Assembly: GCA_900543145.1 (NCBI GenBank)
Contig: UQPZ01000003.1
Location: forward strand, 1 to 64,000
Reading direction: 5' to 3'
DNA from: an uncultured Ruminococcus sp.
GTDB taxonomy: Bacteria > Bacillota > Clostridia > Oscillospirales > Ruminococcaceae
Length of the DNA: 64,000 bases
Shown piece by piece: positions 7,567-17,265 of the stretch (position 1 is its first letter; every line of letters begins with the position of its first letter). The notes beneath the pieces were generated by a model. It searched no databases. It worked only from the letters and a program-made list of their open reading frames with translations, and was not told where the DNA came from. The translations under genes were made by a program, and so were the position numbers.

Positions 7567-9537
7567 CTATGTATTATTTCTAATATATTCGTCTATCGCT
7601 TCAAAAAGCTGTTTCTTCGCTTTATCTATCGTAGTTTCCAGCTGCGTTGCCGCCATTGTAAGATGTCCGCCGCCGCCCATGCTCTCCATAACTATCTGTA
7701 CGTTAAACGCTCCCATGCTTCTGGCGGAGATATTTACTGTTCCGCCGTCCTCGTAAAGCACAAAAGAAGCATTTACGCCTACTATTCCAAGCATTTCATC
7801 GGCAGCCTGCGAAGCCGCTATCCTGATATTGTCAAATGTTTCCTCAGTCGATGCAACGGCACATTTTCTGTAGATCTCTGCGGAATTGATAAGAAGAGAT
7901 TTTTGACGGTAGGTTTCAATACTGTTTGCAAAAAGCTTCTTTACTGCTACCGTATCTGCTCCCATTTTTCTCAGGAACGCCGCCGCCTCAAAAGTCCTTA
8001 CTCCGGTTTTCATAACGAAATTTTTTGTATCCAGCATAATACCTGACAAAAGCGCTTCGGCGATCGGAGCAGGTATCTTAGCCTCGTTTCCGAAATATTC
8101 TATCAGCTCCGCAACCATTTCAGCAGCAGAGGAAGCCATTGGTTCATGATAGAACATAACGCTGTTTTCTATAGACTTTACCATAAGCCTGTGATGGTCA
8201 ATAACAACGATCTGCTCGGCTCTTGCAAGCAGCTCCCTTGATTCCACAAGATCAGGATTGTGAGTATCGACAACGATAAGAAGCGTATTTCCGTCAAGCT
8301 TTTCGATACCTGATTCCGGACTGATATAATAATTTGAAATATCGTTATCCCTGACGTAATTAATAAGACTTTTGGCAAGGTTCTGGTTTTCATTAACAAC
8401 TACATAGGCTTCCCTGCCCATTTTTCTTACAGCCGAACACATTCCGGTAGCCGAACCTATACTGTCAAGATCACCGAACCTGTGACCCATAATAAGAACC
8501 TTGTCATGAGTAGCTATAAGTTCGAGAAGCGCTTTTGCGACCATTCTGGTTTTTACCTTGGTATGCTTCTCTATTCCCTTGGAAACTCCTCCGAAAAACT
8601 CATAGCCGCTGTCGGTTTTAACTGCCGCCTGATCTCCGCCCCTGCCCAGACACATTTCAAGCGCCTGTTTTGCGTAGGTCTCGCTTTCCGCTAGATCTGA
8701 AGCATTATGGCCGACGCCTATCGAAAGAGTAATGTTCTGTCTTTCACCTACGGTAATTGTCCTCGCCTGCTCAAGGATCTTAAAGCGGTTCTCAATTATC
8801 GGAGCAAGATGGCGTTCTTCCATTATTACATAAAACTTATCGCTGCTTATCTTCTTTGAAAACGCAGTCGTTCCTTCGACAAAATTTTCAATCAGCTTTT
8901 CTATTTTAACAAGAGCGTGAGCCTTTTCGCTCTCTCTTATATTGGACATCAGATCCTCAAAGTTATCTATAAAAATTATAATAACCGATTTATGCGACTG
9001 CCTATGCTCGTATTCAAGCTCTACATAGTCGGTAGTATCGCTGAAATAGATCATTGAAAGCGAACCGCTTACATCGGTATGTATGCCCTTGGCGCTGTAG
9101 AAGCGCCTGTTCAGGCAGATAAGGTCGCCGCCCGGCTCAAATATCTTTTCCATATCTATATTTACGATCTCTGTAATATCGTGGCCGTAGGCTTCCTCCT
9201 CGGTATAGACCTGCCTGCCGAACAGACGGTTATACCAGACTATAGTATTTTCTTCGTCAACTATTATAGCGGGAGCGGGAAAGTTAAGAAGCGAGTCCTT
9301 TTCGGTTTTTGTTATCTGCGTTGCAAGCTTTGCAATATACTTTTTCGTACTGTTCCTGAACAGCACCGATTCAAGCGCCAGCAGAACTGCCGCCGCTGCC
9401 GATACACAGAGCAGCACTCCGCCCATATCACGTTTCGACGGAGTATCATAAACGGAATACGACGCTGTCAAAGCCGCTAATACCGCAACTGCGGTAGTTA
9501 TTTTCAGCAGTATCTGAAAACCGTTATTTCCCTTCAT
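7567..9537 (-). CDS. gdpP: Cyclic-di-AMP phosphodiesterase GdpP
   Basis: The enzyme hydrolyses c-di-AMP, the second messenger for osmotic and cell-wall control. The 656 residues show two amino-terminal membrane helices (about 9-27 and 38-58), a PAS-like region (about 85-170), a degenerate GGDEF region (about 175-310), and a DHH/DHHA1 catalytic module: GHRFGDLDS (351-359), DTH (424-426), DHH (447-449) and a terminal MGGGGHLTMAA. The first motif has FG where many homologues have NP, but the metal-binding His and Asp residues remain. It is second in the operon after RNase J, so RNA decay and c-di-AMP turnover are co-transcribed with replication genes. Confidence 0.95.
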   Translation of the reverse strand: MKGNNGFQILLKITTAVAVLAALTASYSVYDTPSKRDMGGVLLCVSAAAAVLLALESVLFRNSTKKYIAKLATQITKTEKDSLLNFPAPAIIVDEENTIVWYNRLFGRQVYTEEEAYGHDITEIVNIDMEKIFEPGGDLICLNRRFYSAKGIHTDVSGSLSMIYFSDTTDYVELEYEHRQSHKSVIIIFIDNFEDLMSNIRESEKAHALVKIEKLIENFVEGTTAFSKKISSDKFYVIMEERHLAPIIENRFKILEQARTITVGERQNITLSIGVGHNASDLAESETYAKQALEMCLGRGGDQAAVKTDSGYEFFGGVSKGIEKHTKVKTRMVAKALLELIATHDKVLIMGHRFGDLDSIGSATGMCSAVRKMGREAYVVVNENQNLAKSLINYVRDNDISNYYISPESGIEKLDGNTLLIVVDTHNPDLVESRELLARAEQIVVIDHHRLMVKSIENSVMFYHEPMASSAAEMVAELIEYFGNEAKIPAPIAEALLSGIMLDTKNFVMKTGVRTFEAAAFLRKMGADTVAVKKLFANSIETYRQKSLLINSAEIYRKCAVASTEETFDNIRIAASQAADEMLGIVGVNASFVLYEDGGTVNISARSMGAFNVQIVMESMGGGGHLTMAATQLETTIDKAKKQLFEAIDEYIRNNT

Positions 9538-9589
9538 TTCTAAAACCTTTCCTCTCTTTGCTTACACATAGCCTGATAATTCGGATCTG

Positions 9590-11512
9590 CTATATCTCCA
9601 TAATTATCGGAAGGATCATCGGGCTTCTCTTTGTCTTTAAATAGATATAATCCGAAAGACTGTCTCTCATTTTTCCCTTGATCGCATTCCATTCTCTCAT
9701 ATCGTGGTCAAGGCAGCTCTGAAGCGTCTGGGCAAGCAGTCTTTTAGCCTCGTCCATAAGCTCTTCGCTTTCACGGACATATACAAAGCCTCTGGAAACC
9801 ACGTCGGGTCCTGCAAGAACATCTCCGGATACCCTGTCTATAGTCGCTACAGCTATAATAAGACCGTCCTGCGCAAGATGCTTACGATCTCTAAGAACGA
9901 TAGCTCCGACATCTCCTACGCCGAGACCGTCCACAAGTATTTTTCCGGCAGGAACCTGTCCGGTTATTTTCATATCAACACCGTCAGTTTCAATAACGTT
10001 TCCTATTTCGCCGATAATAATATTGCTTTCGGGTATCCCTACGGACATAGCCGTCGCCTTATGCTTTACAAGGTGCTTATATTCGCCGTGGACCGGAATA
10101 AAATACTTTGGCTTTGTGATCGACAGGATAAGCTTCTGCTCCTCCTGGCAGGCGTGTCCCGAAACGTGAACGTCGTACATAGCCTCATAAACTACCTCTG
10201 AGCCTAGCTTCATAAGCTCATTTACGACCTTTGTTACATACTTCTCGTTTCCCGGTATAGGATTCGCTGAAATTATAATGAAATCCTGAGGAGTTATAGA
10301 AACCTGCCTGTGCTCTCCCATAGCCATTCTGGTAAGCGCCGACATAGGCTCTCCCTGACTTCCCGTAGTTACGATACACATTTTATCGGCGGGGTATCTT
10401 GAGATCATGTCAATATCCACAAGAACTCCCTCGGGAACTTTCAGGTATCCCAGCTCTATTCCCTTGCCCATTACGTTTACCATGCTTCTTCCGGAAACGG
10501 CTACCTTTCTTCCGGTAGCTGCGGCGCGGTTTACTATCTGCTGCACCCTGTGGATATTTGAAGCAAATGTCGCAATTATTATCCTCTTTCCGTCAGCCTG
10601 TGAAAACAGCTTTTCAAAGCTTTCTCCGACCTTACGCTCGCTTATGGTAAATCCGGGACGCTCAGAATTGGTGGAATCCGACATAAGCACCAGAACTCCC
10701 TTATTTCCCAGTTCAGCAAACCTTGCAAGATCAATTATGCCGCCCTCTATAGGAGTATAATCGACCTTAAAGTCGCCTGTGTGGATAATTACTCCGGCAG
10801 GCGTATGAACTGCCATTCCTACAGCGTCCGGGATCGAATGGTTAACTCTTATGAACTCAACCGCCATGCAGCCAAGCTTGACGGTCTGACGCGGAGAAAC
10901 AGTATTAAGACTTACAGAACCGAGCAGACCGTGCTCCTTCAGCTTTCCCTCCAGCAGTCCAAGCGTAAGCCTTGTGCCGTAAACGGGTACGCTGAACTTT
11001 TTAAGGAAATACGGAAGTCCTCCGATATGATCCTCATGTCCGTGAGTAATAACTACTCCTCTGAGCTTTTCAATATTTTTCTCGATATATGTGAAATCTG
11101 GAATAACTATATCCACGCCCAGCATTTCGCTGTCAGGAAAGGCCAGTCCGCAGTCGATAATAAACATATCGTTTGCGCATTCAATACAGGTGAAATTTTT
11201 TCCGATCTCATTAAGACCGCCGAGAGGAATGATCTTGACCGGAGTTTTTCTCTGAGGCTCTCTCAGCTGACGCTTTGACTCAGATCTTGATTTAAGCGTT
11301 CCCGAAGCCGCCTTTGCAGTTTCGCTTCTTCTGTTGGTGTTTAGATTAGGCAGGCTTTTTACTGCCTTTGCTTCTCTGTTTTTAGATTTAAGCTCCGCAG
11401 ACGCCTGCTCGGCAGTCAATATTCCGGCGTCCTCCTGATTTTTAACGCTGTTGGTTCTTCTTACAAATCTTTTTGCAGTATTCTTTGCACCGTTACTGTT
11501 CTGAATATTCAT
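9590..11512 (-). CDS. rnj: Ribonuclease J with basic amino-terminal extension
   Basis: This metallo-beta-lactamase-fold RNase does 5'-3' exonucleolytic and endonucleolytic mRNA decay. The zinc motif HGHEDHIGG lies near residue 157-165 counted from the ATG at 11512; later motifs include HTGDFKVD, the SGRSMVN block of the beta-CASP domain and FIPVHGEYKHL. Family members have about 555 residues, whereas this one has about 640 because of a roughly 90-residue Arg/Lys/Ser-rich extension. The start is uncertain: the ATG has no good ribosome site, TTG at 11527 is an alternative, and the frame stays open upstream past a strong GGAAGGAG near 11580. First gene of the operon. Confidence 0.93.
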   Translation of the reverse strand: MNIQNSNGAKNTAKRFVRRTNSVKNQEDAGILTAEQASAELKSKNREAKAVKSLPNLNTNRRSETAKAASGTLKSRSESKRQLREPQRKTPVKIIPLGGLNEIGKNFTCIECANDMFIIDCGLAFPDSEMLGVDIVIPDFTYIEKNIEKLRGVVITHGHEDHIGGLPYFLKKFSVPVYGTRLTLGLLEGKLKEHGLLGSVSLNTVSPRQTVKLGCMAVEFIRVNHSIPDAVGMAVHTPAGVIIHTGDFKVDYTPIEGGIIDLARFAELGNKGVLVLMSDSTNSERPGFTISERKVGESFEKLFSQADGKRIIIATFASNIHRVQQIVNRAAATGRKVAVSGRSMVNVMGKGIELGYLKVPEGVLVDIDMISRYPADKMCIVTTGSQGEPMSALTRMAMGEHRQVSITPQDFIIISANPIPGNEKYVTKVVNELMKLGSEVVYEAMYDVHVSGHACQEEQKLILSITKPKYFIPVHGEYKHLVKHKATAMSVGIPESNIIIGEIGNVIETDGVDMKITGQVPAGKILVDGLGVGDVGAIVLRDRKHLAQDGLIIAVATIDRVSGDVLAGPDVVSRGFVYVRESEELMDEAKRLLAQTLQSCLDHDMREWNAIKGKMRDSLSDYIYLKTKRSPMILPIIMEI

Positions 11513-11758
11513 GTACACAATTCTCAAGACCTGACCGAATGTCTGAATTAAGGCAACGCAAACAAACGGCAGGCCGTGATGAAACTCCTTCCTTTTCGAG
11601 CTTTCAGCTCAATATTATTCGATTTTTCCGTTGCATTACAGTCGGAATATCCAAAGGGGGCGCGTTTTGCCTCCTTATTTCAAAGATGAATTAGTATGAC
11701 CTGGAAATCCCGACGCAGGTGATTGTAAAAGCTACAATACGTCCGAACAAAAATATCT
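11513..11758 (-). promoter_or_regulatory. Long structured 5' leader of RNase J
   Basis: Between the promoter at 11765-11793 and the rnj start lie about 245 transcribed bases. On the minus strand they can form several hairpins: ATTGTA/TACAAT, AAGGAGGC/GCGCCCCCTT, TCCG/CGGA, GAGCT/AGCTC and CGGC/GCCG. Two Shine-Dalgarno-like tracts (AAGGAGG and GGAAGGAG) occur without an obvious adjacent ATG. No known riboswitch core was recognised. RNase autoregulation through the leader is a reasonable inference, not shown. Confidence 0.5.
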
Positions 11759-11764
11759 AGTATT

Positions 11765-11793
11765 ATTGTACTCTCTTTTCATGATATTGTCAA
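11765..11793 (-). promoter_or_regulatory. Promoter of the rnj-ftsH operon
   Basis: On the minus strand TTGACA (11788-11793), a 17-base spacer and TACAAT (11765-11770) make a near-perfect sigma-A promoter. It is the only strong promoter seen before the seven-gene operon. Confidence 0.85.
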
Positions 11794-11819
11794 GTGATTT
11801 TTTTATGAAGCCTTTACAG

Positions 11820-14141
11820 CTATTTCCTTATCTGTTCCTCAGCCTGCTTTATCTTCCGCTGTATTTCGTCGCAGAGCGAACCCGCTGTTTCAGACTTGAA
11901 GCTTTCCGCAAAGATCATTATACCGCTGCCGCTTTTAAGCGGTCTTACAACGGCTCTTGAATCTCCGCTCTGATATACTACCCCTTCTGGTCCACCGGAT
12001 TTTGCCAGTGTGAATTCCTTTATGAGCCTTCCTGGATTTTTACCTACGCTGACATATCTCTGGGTAGTATAGAATCTTGGTATATCCTTTACCGCTTCTG
12101 ACAAAGCGATCTTTTTATCAGATAAATATGCCAGGATCATTACAGCAAGAACCATTCCGTCCCTTACGAAAAAGTTATCCGGTCTTTTCGCTATTTTTCT
12201 TGCTTCCTCGTCCTCGTCGCTGTCCGGACAGTTGAAATAACGGTAGAGCCTTCCGTTCTCCTCCTCGGCAAGATTATCGGCGCCCATTGGAAAAGAATAG
12301 GGGACAGAAACCGGGATCTTATTCATATAAGCTATCTTCATAGCAAGCAGTACGAGCCGCTCGTGAAAAATATATCCGGTTTTATCGCTGTAAGCCGAGC
12401 ATGAGCTTCCGTCAGGAGAAAGATGGAATATGATACGCTCTCCGTCTATATCGTTTCTGGAATGAAAAAGAGCTTCGCTTATTGCCGCCGTTTTTGAGTC
12501 AGATGTTCTTATTTCAGCGTTTACTCCTCTGAATTTATCAGGAAGCATATCGTTCAGGAACATTTCATAAAGAACCGATACCCCTCTCATATCCAGTCTT
12601 TTGCCGTAGCTGTGATAAGAAAGCTGCCTGAAGTCCGACCTGTTGAAGGCAGCTTCTATCTTATGCTCCATATCTCTTTTAAGCGGAAGTCCTCCTCTGT
12701 CCATAAGCTTTATTTTCTCAGAATAATCCGCAGCGGCAAAACAGCCTATTTTTGCAGTAAGCCTGTTTACCGCAAACATTACCTGCTGTGCAGTACATTC
12801 ACCCAGGTCGAATACGGTAACTCCGCTTGAAAGCAGTCCCGATATATAGCTTGAGCATAAAGCCTCAGCGCTTGAACCTCCGCTCCAGCCTGCTACTGCA
12901 ACGTCGCCTATATCAAGAGCTGTTCCTACCGCCATACCGAACCTTGCAGTATCAGACGGAGAGGTTATTCCCGAATCAAAGCCGTAGGAGCAGTCGTCGT
13001 CTATAAACGCAGGCTTGCCCATTCCTACTCTGACGTTTTCATTTACTACCGAGCCGTGAGCTATCTCCTTACCTGCCCAGATCTTTACGCCGTCAAGTAT
13101 TCTTGCGCCCTCTCCGACCCGACTTCTTTCTCCTACAACTGAATTTTCGCCGCAGCTTGACGAGCGCATAAGCTTTGCGCCTGCACATATCACACAGGGC
13201 ATCAGCTCGCATCTTGAAGATATATAAGCGCCCTGACCTATATATGCTCCGCATATCCTTGACCGCTTTTCGATATAAGCTCCGTCATCAATGACGCTTC
13301 CCGGCTCTATAACCGTTCCGGCTTCGATAACTGCGTTTTTGCCGATAAAGACAGGAGGTATTATTGAAACGCCGCTGAAATTGCTGACAGTATTGCTATA
13401 GATACCGCCATCATTCTGCTGAGCTGAAAAGGCAATATCAGTTTTTCCCGAAAGTATGCTTTTCTGGCATTCAAGAAATCCCTGAGCATCTGTTATTTTG
13501 TGCCAGAAATCAACCGTTCCGTAAGTGTATATTTCGCAGCCGTCCGAGATCATCTGAGGAACAATATCCTCAATAACGTCGGTAAATGAATTGAAATCAT
13601 AGTTTTCAAGCGTACCTGCCGAAACAACGTAAACGCCCGTAAAAGCATGAACAGCCGAGGTGTTTTCAGCGCTGGGATATTTCGACATAGAGGTTATCAT
13701 ATTCTCTCCGTCGGTAGCAAAGCAGATATGTCCGCTTGTCTGCGGCTCCTGTCTTGTTACAAAGGTAGCTGCGGATTTTTTCGCCCTGTGATAATCAGCA
13801 ATACCGTTAAGATCAAAATCAAAAACACAGTTTGCCTCAGCTACGATTATATCTTCTCCCGCTTTTGCAGCATACGCTACCGCCGGAGCAGTCCCCAACT
13901 CCTCTGTGCTTGTAAAATAAAGCTTCATGCCCTTGTAGTCGCAGGATTCAAATTCCTCTATGATCTGTTCCCCTAGGTAACCCAGCGCAAGAGTAACCTC
14001 CTTGAAGCCCGCTTTCTTAAATTGGTCTAGAGTATAAGCCGCCGTTGTTTTTCCCAGTATCCTGAGCAGAGCCGCAGGAGTACAGGCGGTCATAGGCATA
14101 AGCCTTTCTCCGCGTCCGCCGCATAAAATAATAGCCTGCAT
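11820..14141 (-). CDS. Nucleotidyltransferase/hexapeptide/phosphohexomutase fusion, probable pseudoenzyme
   Basis: The 773 residues form three parts: a sugar-phosphate nucleotidyltransferase domain (1-230, opening MQAIILCGGRGERLMPMT), left-handed beta-helix hexapeptide repeats (about 255-370) and a phosphoglucomutase/phosphomannomutase-like domain (about 380-773). The layout matches mannose-1-phosphate guanylyltransferase/phosphomannomutase fusions. Key residues are missing in both enzyme parts. The PKP lysine of the nucleotidyltransferase signature is replaced (TPAALLRI). The mutase phosphoserine motif TASHNP reads AAADYS, and the DGDxDR metal loop reads SPDGSSCSA. A sensory or scaffold role is more likely than sugar activation. 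It is convergent with nothing and divergent from pcrA. Confidence 0.8.
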   Translation of the reverse strand: MQAIILCGGRGERLMPMTACTPAALLRILGKTTAAYTLDQFKKAGFKEVTLALGYLGEQIIEEFESCDYKGMKLYFTSTEELGTAPAVAYAAKAGEDIIVAEANCVFDFDLNGIADYHRAKKSAATFVTRQEPQTSGHICFATDGENMITSMSKYPSAENTSAVHAFTGVYVVSAGTLENYDFNSFTDVIEDIVPQMISDGCEIYTYGTVDFWHKITDAQGFLECQKSILSGKTDIAFSAQQNDGGIYSNTVSNFSGVSIIPPVFIGKNAVIEAGTVIEPGSVIDDGAYIEKRSRICGAYIGQGAYISSRCELMPCVICAGAKLMRSSSCGENSVVGERSRVGEGARILDGVKIWAGKEIAHGSVVNENVRVGMGKPAFIDDDCSYGFDSGITSPSDTARFGMAVGTALDIGDVAVAGWSGGSSAEALCSSYISGLLSSGVTVFDLGECTAQQVMFAVNRLTAKIGCFAAADYSEKIKLMDRGGLPLKRDMEHKIEAAFNRSDFRQLSYHSYGKRLDMRGVSVLYEMFLNDMLPDKFRGVNAEIRTSDSKTAAISEALFHSRNDIDGERIIFHLSPDGSSCSAYSDKTGYIFHERLVLLAMKIAYMNKIPVSVPYSFPMGADNLAEEENGRLYRYFNCPDSDEDEEARKIAKRPDNFFVRDGMVLAVMILAYLSDKKIALSEAVKDIPRFYTTQRYVSVGKNPGRLIKEFTLAKSGGPEGVVYQSGDSRAVVRPLKSGSGIMIFAESFKSETAGSLCDEIQRKIKQAEEQIRK

Positions 14142-14373
14142 AAAATATACCTCCGTAATAAATATTTGTATTTATTATTGGATCATTATTACAGTTTATA
14201 CAGCGCATTATATGCAGTCATTGTTAATTTGGTAAAATAAAAAAATAAATAATATCTCTTTTCAAGAAAACTTTAATATGCTATAATGATTTATAGACTG
14301 ATTTCAGACTGCGGTTTGCCTCTGAGTATCCCTTTTTTATAATAAGGCAAATACGGAAAGGAAGATTTATTGT

Positions 14374-16740
14374 ATGGCAGAAAATTATAACCTGCTGAAA
14401 AACAAAGCTCTTGAAAAATATTTCTCTGACCTCAACAGCGAACAGCGCAAGGCTGTTTTCAAAATAAATGGTCCTCTGCTTATTCTGGCAGGTGCAGGAA
14501 GCGGCAAAACCACCGTTTTAATAAACAGGATAGCAAATATGATCTATTTCGGCAATGCCTATAACAGTGAAGAGTGCTGTGGGCTTTATTCGGACGACGA
14601 CCTTCAGTTTCTTAAAGATTACGCCGACGGAAAAACCAACGACAGCGGAAGGCTTGCCGATATCGTTGCATACGAATGCGTAAAGCCGTGGAGTATTCTT
14701 GCGATCACCTTTACCAACAAGGCTGCGGGAGAGCTGAAAAGCCGCCTGTCAGATATGCTGGGCGAAGCCGGAAGCCAGATAACAGCCGCTACCTTCCATT
14801 CGGTCTGCGTCCGAATTCTAAGACGTGAATGTGAAAAATTAGGCTACGGGAAAAGCTTTACTATCTATGATTCGGACGATTCACAGAGAGTAATTAAATC
14901 CGCTATGCAGGATCTTGATATTTCAGATAAAATGTTCCCTCCGAAAGCTATTCTTGCGGAAATATCTCATCAGAAGGATATGATGGTTTACCCCGACGAA
15001 TATCTTGCTCAGGCTGCTCAGGATTATCGGCTTATGACTATCGGAAGAGTCTATAAGCTCTATCAGCGCAAGCTGAAAGCCGCCGACGCTATGGACTTTG
15101 ACGATATAATCTGCAATACCGTAAAACTGTTTGAGCAGGAGCCTGACGTACTTGACCACTACCGCAATCTTTATAAATATATAATGGTTGATGAATATCA
15201 GGATACGAATAAGGTTCAGTTCCGTCTTATTTCACTGCTTTCTGAAAAATACAAAAACCTATGCGTTGTCGGCGACGACGATCAGAGTATATATAAGTTC
15301 AGGGGAGCTACTATTGAAAATATACTCTCCTTTGAAGATACCTTCTCCTGCGACCCGGGAACCGATGTTATAAGGCTGGAACAGAATTACCGTTCAACAC
15401 AGAATATCCTTACCTGCGCCAACGAGCTTATAAAAAACAACAGAGGACGAAAAGGCAAGAATCTCTGGACAGATAAGGGCGACGGCGAAAGAGTCGTGGT
15501 ATATAAGTCGGCGACCGAAAAAAGCGAATCCGCATTTATTTCCGAAACTATACTGGAAAACGTCAATTCAGGAAGAAGCTTTCGGGATCATGCGGTTCTC
15601 TACCGTATGAACGCCCAGTCCAACTCGATCGAACAGGCGTTTATCAAAAGCGGTATACCCTATCGGATTTTCGGAGGACTAAAATTCTACGACAGAAAAG
15701 AAATAAAGGATATTATCGCCTATCTTTCAGTTATCAATAATCATTCCGATATGCTAAGGCTGAGAAGGATAATAAACGAGCCTAAGCGCGGTATCGGCGA
15801 TGCGACCGTTGGAGTTCTGGAGCAGATAGCCTCCGATCTGAGAGAAGATCCGATAAGCGTAATGCTTAATTCTCCCGACCTGGCTCCGCTAGCTAAAAAG
15901 TCCAGACTTCTTCATTCCTTGGCTGAAATGTTTAATTATCTTACTGATATAGCCGAAACTCTGCCGCTTGAAGATCTGCTGGACGAGCTTCTCAGCAAAA
16001 GCGGCTATGAAAAGTATCTGAAGGAGCAGGGCGAAGAAGGCCTTATGCGTCTGGAAAATATAAACGAGCTGAAATCTACAATGGCAAACTACGAGGAAAA
16101 CGCTGAAGAACCGTCGCTTTCAGGATTTCTTGAAGAAATTTCGCTTTATACCGATATAGACAGCTTTGACGAAAACTCAGATTATGTTGCAATGATGACT
16201 ATGCATTCAGCAAAGGGACTGGAATTTCCTTGTGTATTTGTTGTGGGAATGGAGGAAAATATATTCCCTTCCGCCCGTAGCATAGAATCGGAAGCCGATA
16301 CAGAAGAAGAACGCAGGCTTGCTTATGTTGCGCTTACCAGAGCCAAAGAACAGCTTTATCTCACTCATGCAGCAGAACGTATGCTGTACGGAAGAACGGA
16401 GCGCAACAGAATATCACGTTTTGTAAAAGAACTTCCTACCGAAAATTACGTCAAAAAGGAAGAACAGGGCCTCACCTCGGCTCTTGCTCAGTCAAGCGGC
16501 GGAGTTCAGCCTACGCACAGCATGACGCTTCAGCAGCAGCTTGCCCAGAAACGTGCGGAAAAATCTGCTGCTGTGACCGAAACCTTTGAGCCGGGCGAAC
16601 GGGTACGCCATCGTATTTTCGGAGAAGGCACAGTTCTTACAGCTAAGCGTATGGCAAACGATACGCTGCTTGAGATCGCATTTGAAAGCAAAGGCACTAA
16701 AAAGATAATGGCTAACTTTGCAAAAATAAAGAAAATATAA
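14374..16740 (+). CDS. pcrA: ATP-dependent DNA helicase PcrA/UvrD
   Basis: This superfamily 1A 3'-5' helicase works in repair, replication restart and displacement of RecA or RNA polymerase. The 788 residues have the Q motif LNSEQRKAV (20-28), Walker A AGAGSGKTT (39-47), motif II VDEYQDTN, motif III VGDDDQSIYKFRGA, and motifs V-VI TMHSAKGLEF and RRLAYVALTRAKEQL. The carboxy terminus has the Tudor-like PcrA tail (VRHRIFGEGTV) that contacts RNA polymerase. It is one of the few plus-strand genes and is monocistronic. ATG follows GGAAAGGAAG. Confidence 0.95.
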   Translation: MAENYNLLKNKALEKYFSDLNSEQRKAVFKINGPLLILAGAGSGKTTVLINRIANMIYFGNAYNSEECCGLYSDDDLQFLKDYADGKTNDSGRLADIVAYECVKPWSILAITFTNKAAGELKSRLSDMLGEAGSQITAATFHSVCVRILRRECEKLGYGKSFTIYDSDDSQRVIKSAMQDLDISDKMFPPKAILAEISHQKDMMVYPDEYLAQAAQDYRLMTIGRVYKLYQRKLKAADAMDFDDIICNTVKLFEQEPDVLDHYRNLYKYIMVDEYQDTNKVQFRLISLLSEKYKNLCVVGDDDQSIYKFRGATIENILSFEDTFSCDPGTDVIRLEQNYRSTQNILTCANELIKNNRGRKGKNLWTDKGDGERVVVYKSATEKSESAFISETILENVNSGRSFRDHAVLYRMNAQSNSIEQAFIKSGIPYRIFGGLKFYDRKEIKDIIAYLSVINNHSDMLRLRRIINEPKRGIGDATVGVLEQIASDLREDPISVMLNSPDLAPLAKKSRLLHSLAEMFNYLTDIAETLPLEDLLDELLSKSGYEKYLKEQGEEGLMRLENINELKSTMANYEENAEEPSLSGFLEEISLYTDIDSFDENSDYVAMMTMHSAKGLEFPCVFVVGMEENIFPSARSIESEADTEEERRLAYVALTRAKEQLYLTHAAERMLYGRTERNRISRFVKELPTENYVKKEEQGLTSALAQSSGGVQPTHSMTLQQQLAQKRAEKSAAVTETFEPGERVRHRIFGEGTVLTAKRMANDTLLEIAFESKGTKKIMANFAKIKKI

Positions 16741-17034
16741 AATATAATAGAGCCGCCGATAAACACATTAATAATGCGTTTATAAAAAATGAACTTGAGA
16801 ATATTACTGTTCTTATCCTTCTGAGCCGTCTTTTTCAATAAGACAGCGCCGTATAATTCAGCGATCAGTCGGAACGTTAGCCAACTAAAGCACCAGCAGG
16901 CTATTGTATTCAAAGACAGCGGATCTTTACTTAAATATAAAACCAAACTTCATCAAAATGCGATCAGAAGCGGAGGCAGACTGAATTTATAATTTAACTT
17001 ACGCCGAGATCTCTCAATTTAATTATAAAATAAA
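16741..17034. other. Gene-free stretch after pcrA
   Basis: No convincing gene. On the plus strand an open frame without a start codon runs from about 16832 to the stop near 16991 (RNVSQLKHQQAIVFKDSG inside) and could be the tail of a lost gene. The minus-strand frame over the pcrA end is a shadow. Confidence 0.3.
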
Positions 17035-17077
17035 AACCAGCCGAAAAAGAATCAGTTGCTTTTTCGGTTGGTTTTTC
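17035..17077 (+). terminator. Terminator downstream of pcrA
   Basis: AACCAGCCGAAAAAG (17035-17049) pairs with CTTTTTCGGTTGGTT (17059-17073), followed by TTTTCTTT. It is almost symmetrical and may work in both directions. Confidence 0.8.
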
Positions 17078-17198
17078 TTTCAGCCTGCTTTATGAGCGCT
17101 TTATGAATTTCAGCCTATAATTAAGGCCGGCCTGCTGTTAAAGCGCCGAAAGCTGAGCTATGAAGTATTTTTTATACTTCGTTCACAACTTAAACTTA

Positions 17199-17214
17199 TG
17201 TTCCACGTGGAACA
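17199..17214. other. parS-like ParB-binding palindrome
   Basis: TGTTCCACGTGGAACA is a perfect 16-bp palindrome of the bacterial parS type (Bacillus consensus TGTTNCACGTGAAACA; this exact form is used by pseudomonads). ParB spreads from such sites and loads SMC near the replication origin. It lies in an intergenic gap between convergent pcrA and the cell-wall hydrolase, beside a small GAAGTAT/ATACTTC hairpin. Only one copy was seen in the window. Confidence 0.8.
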
Positions 17215-17221
17215 TTTTTAA

Positions 17222-17252
17222 AACCCTCCGAACCTAAGCTGTCCGAAGGGTT
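17222..17252 (-). terminator. Terminator of the cell-wall hydrolase gene
   Basis: On the minus strand AACCCTTCGGA and TCGGAGGGTT form a stem with TTTTAAAAAT following, 14 bases after the stop codon. Confidence 0.75.
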
Positions 17253-17265
17253 ATATTTTTAGGTA

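Noticed and set aside
16530..16946. 138-codon minus-strand membrane-like frame
   Set aside because: It overlaps the pcrA end in antisense; composition follows from the pcrA coding sequence.
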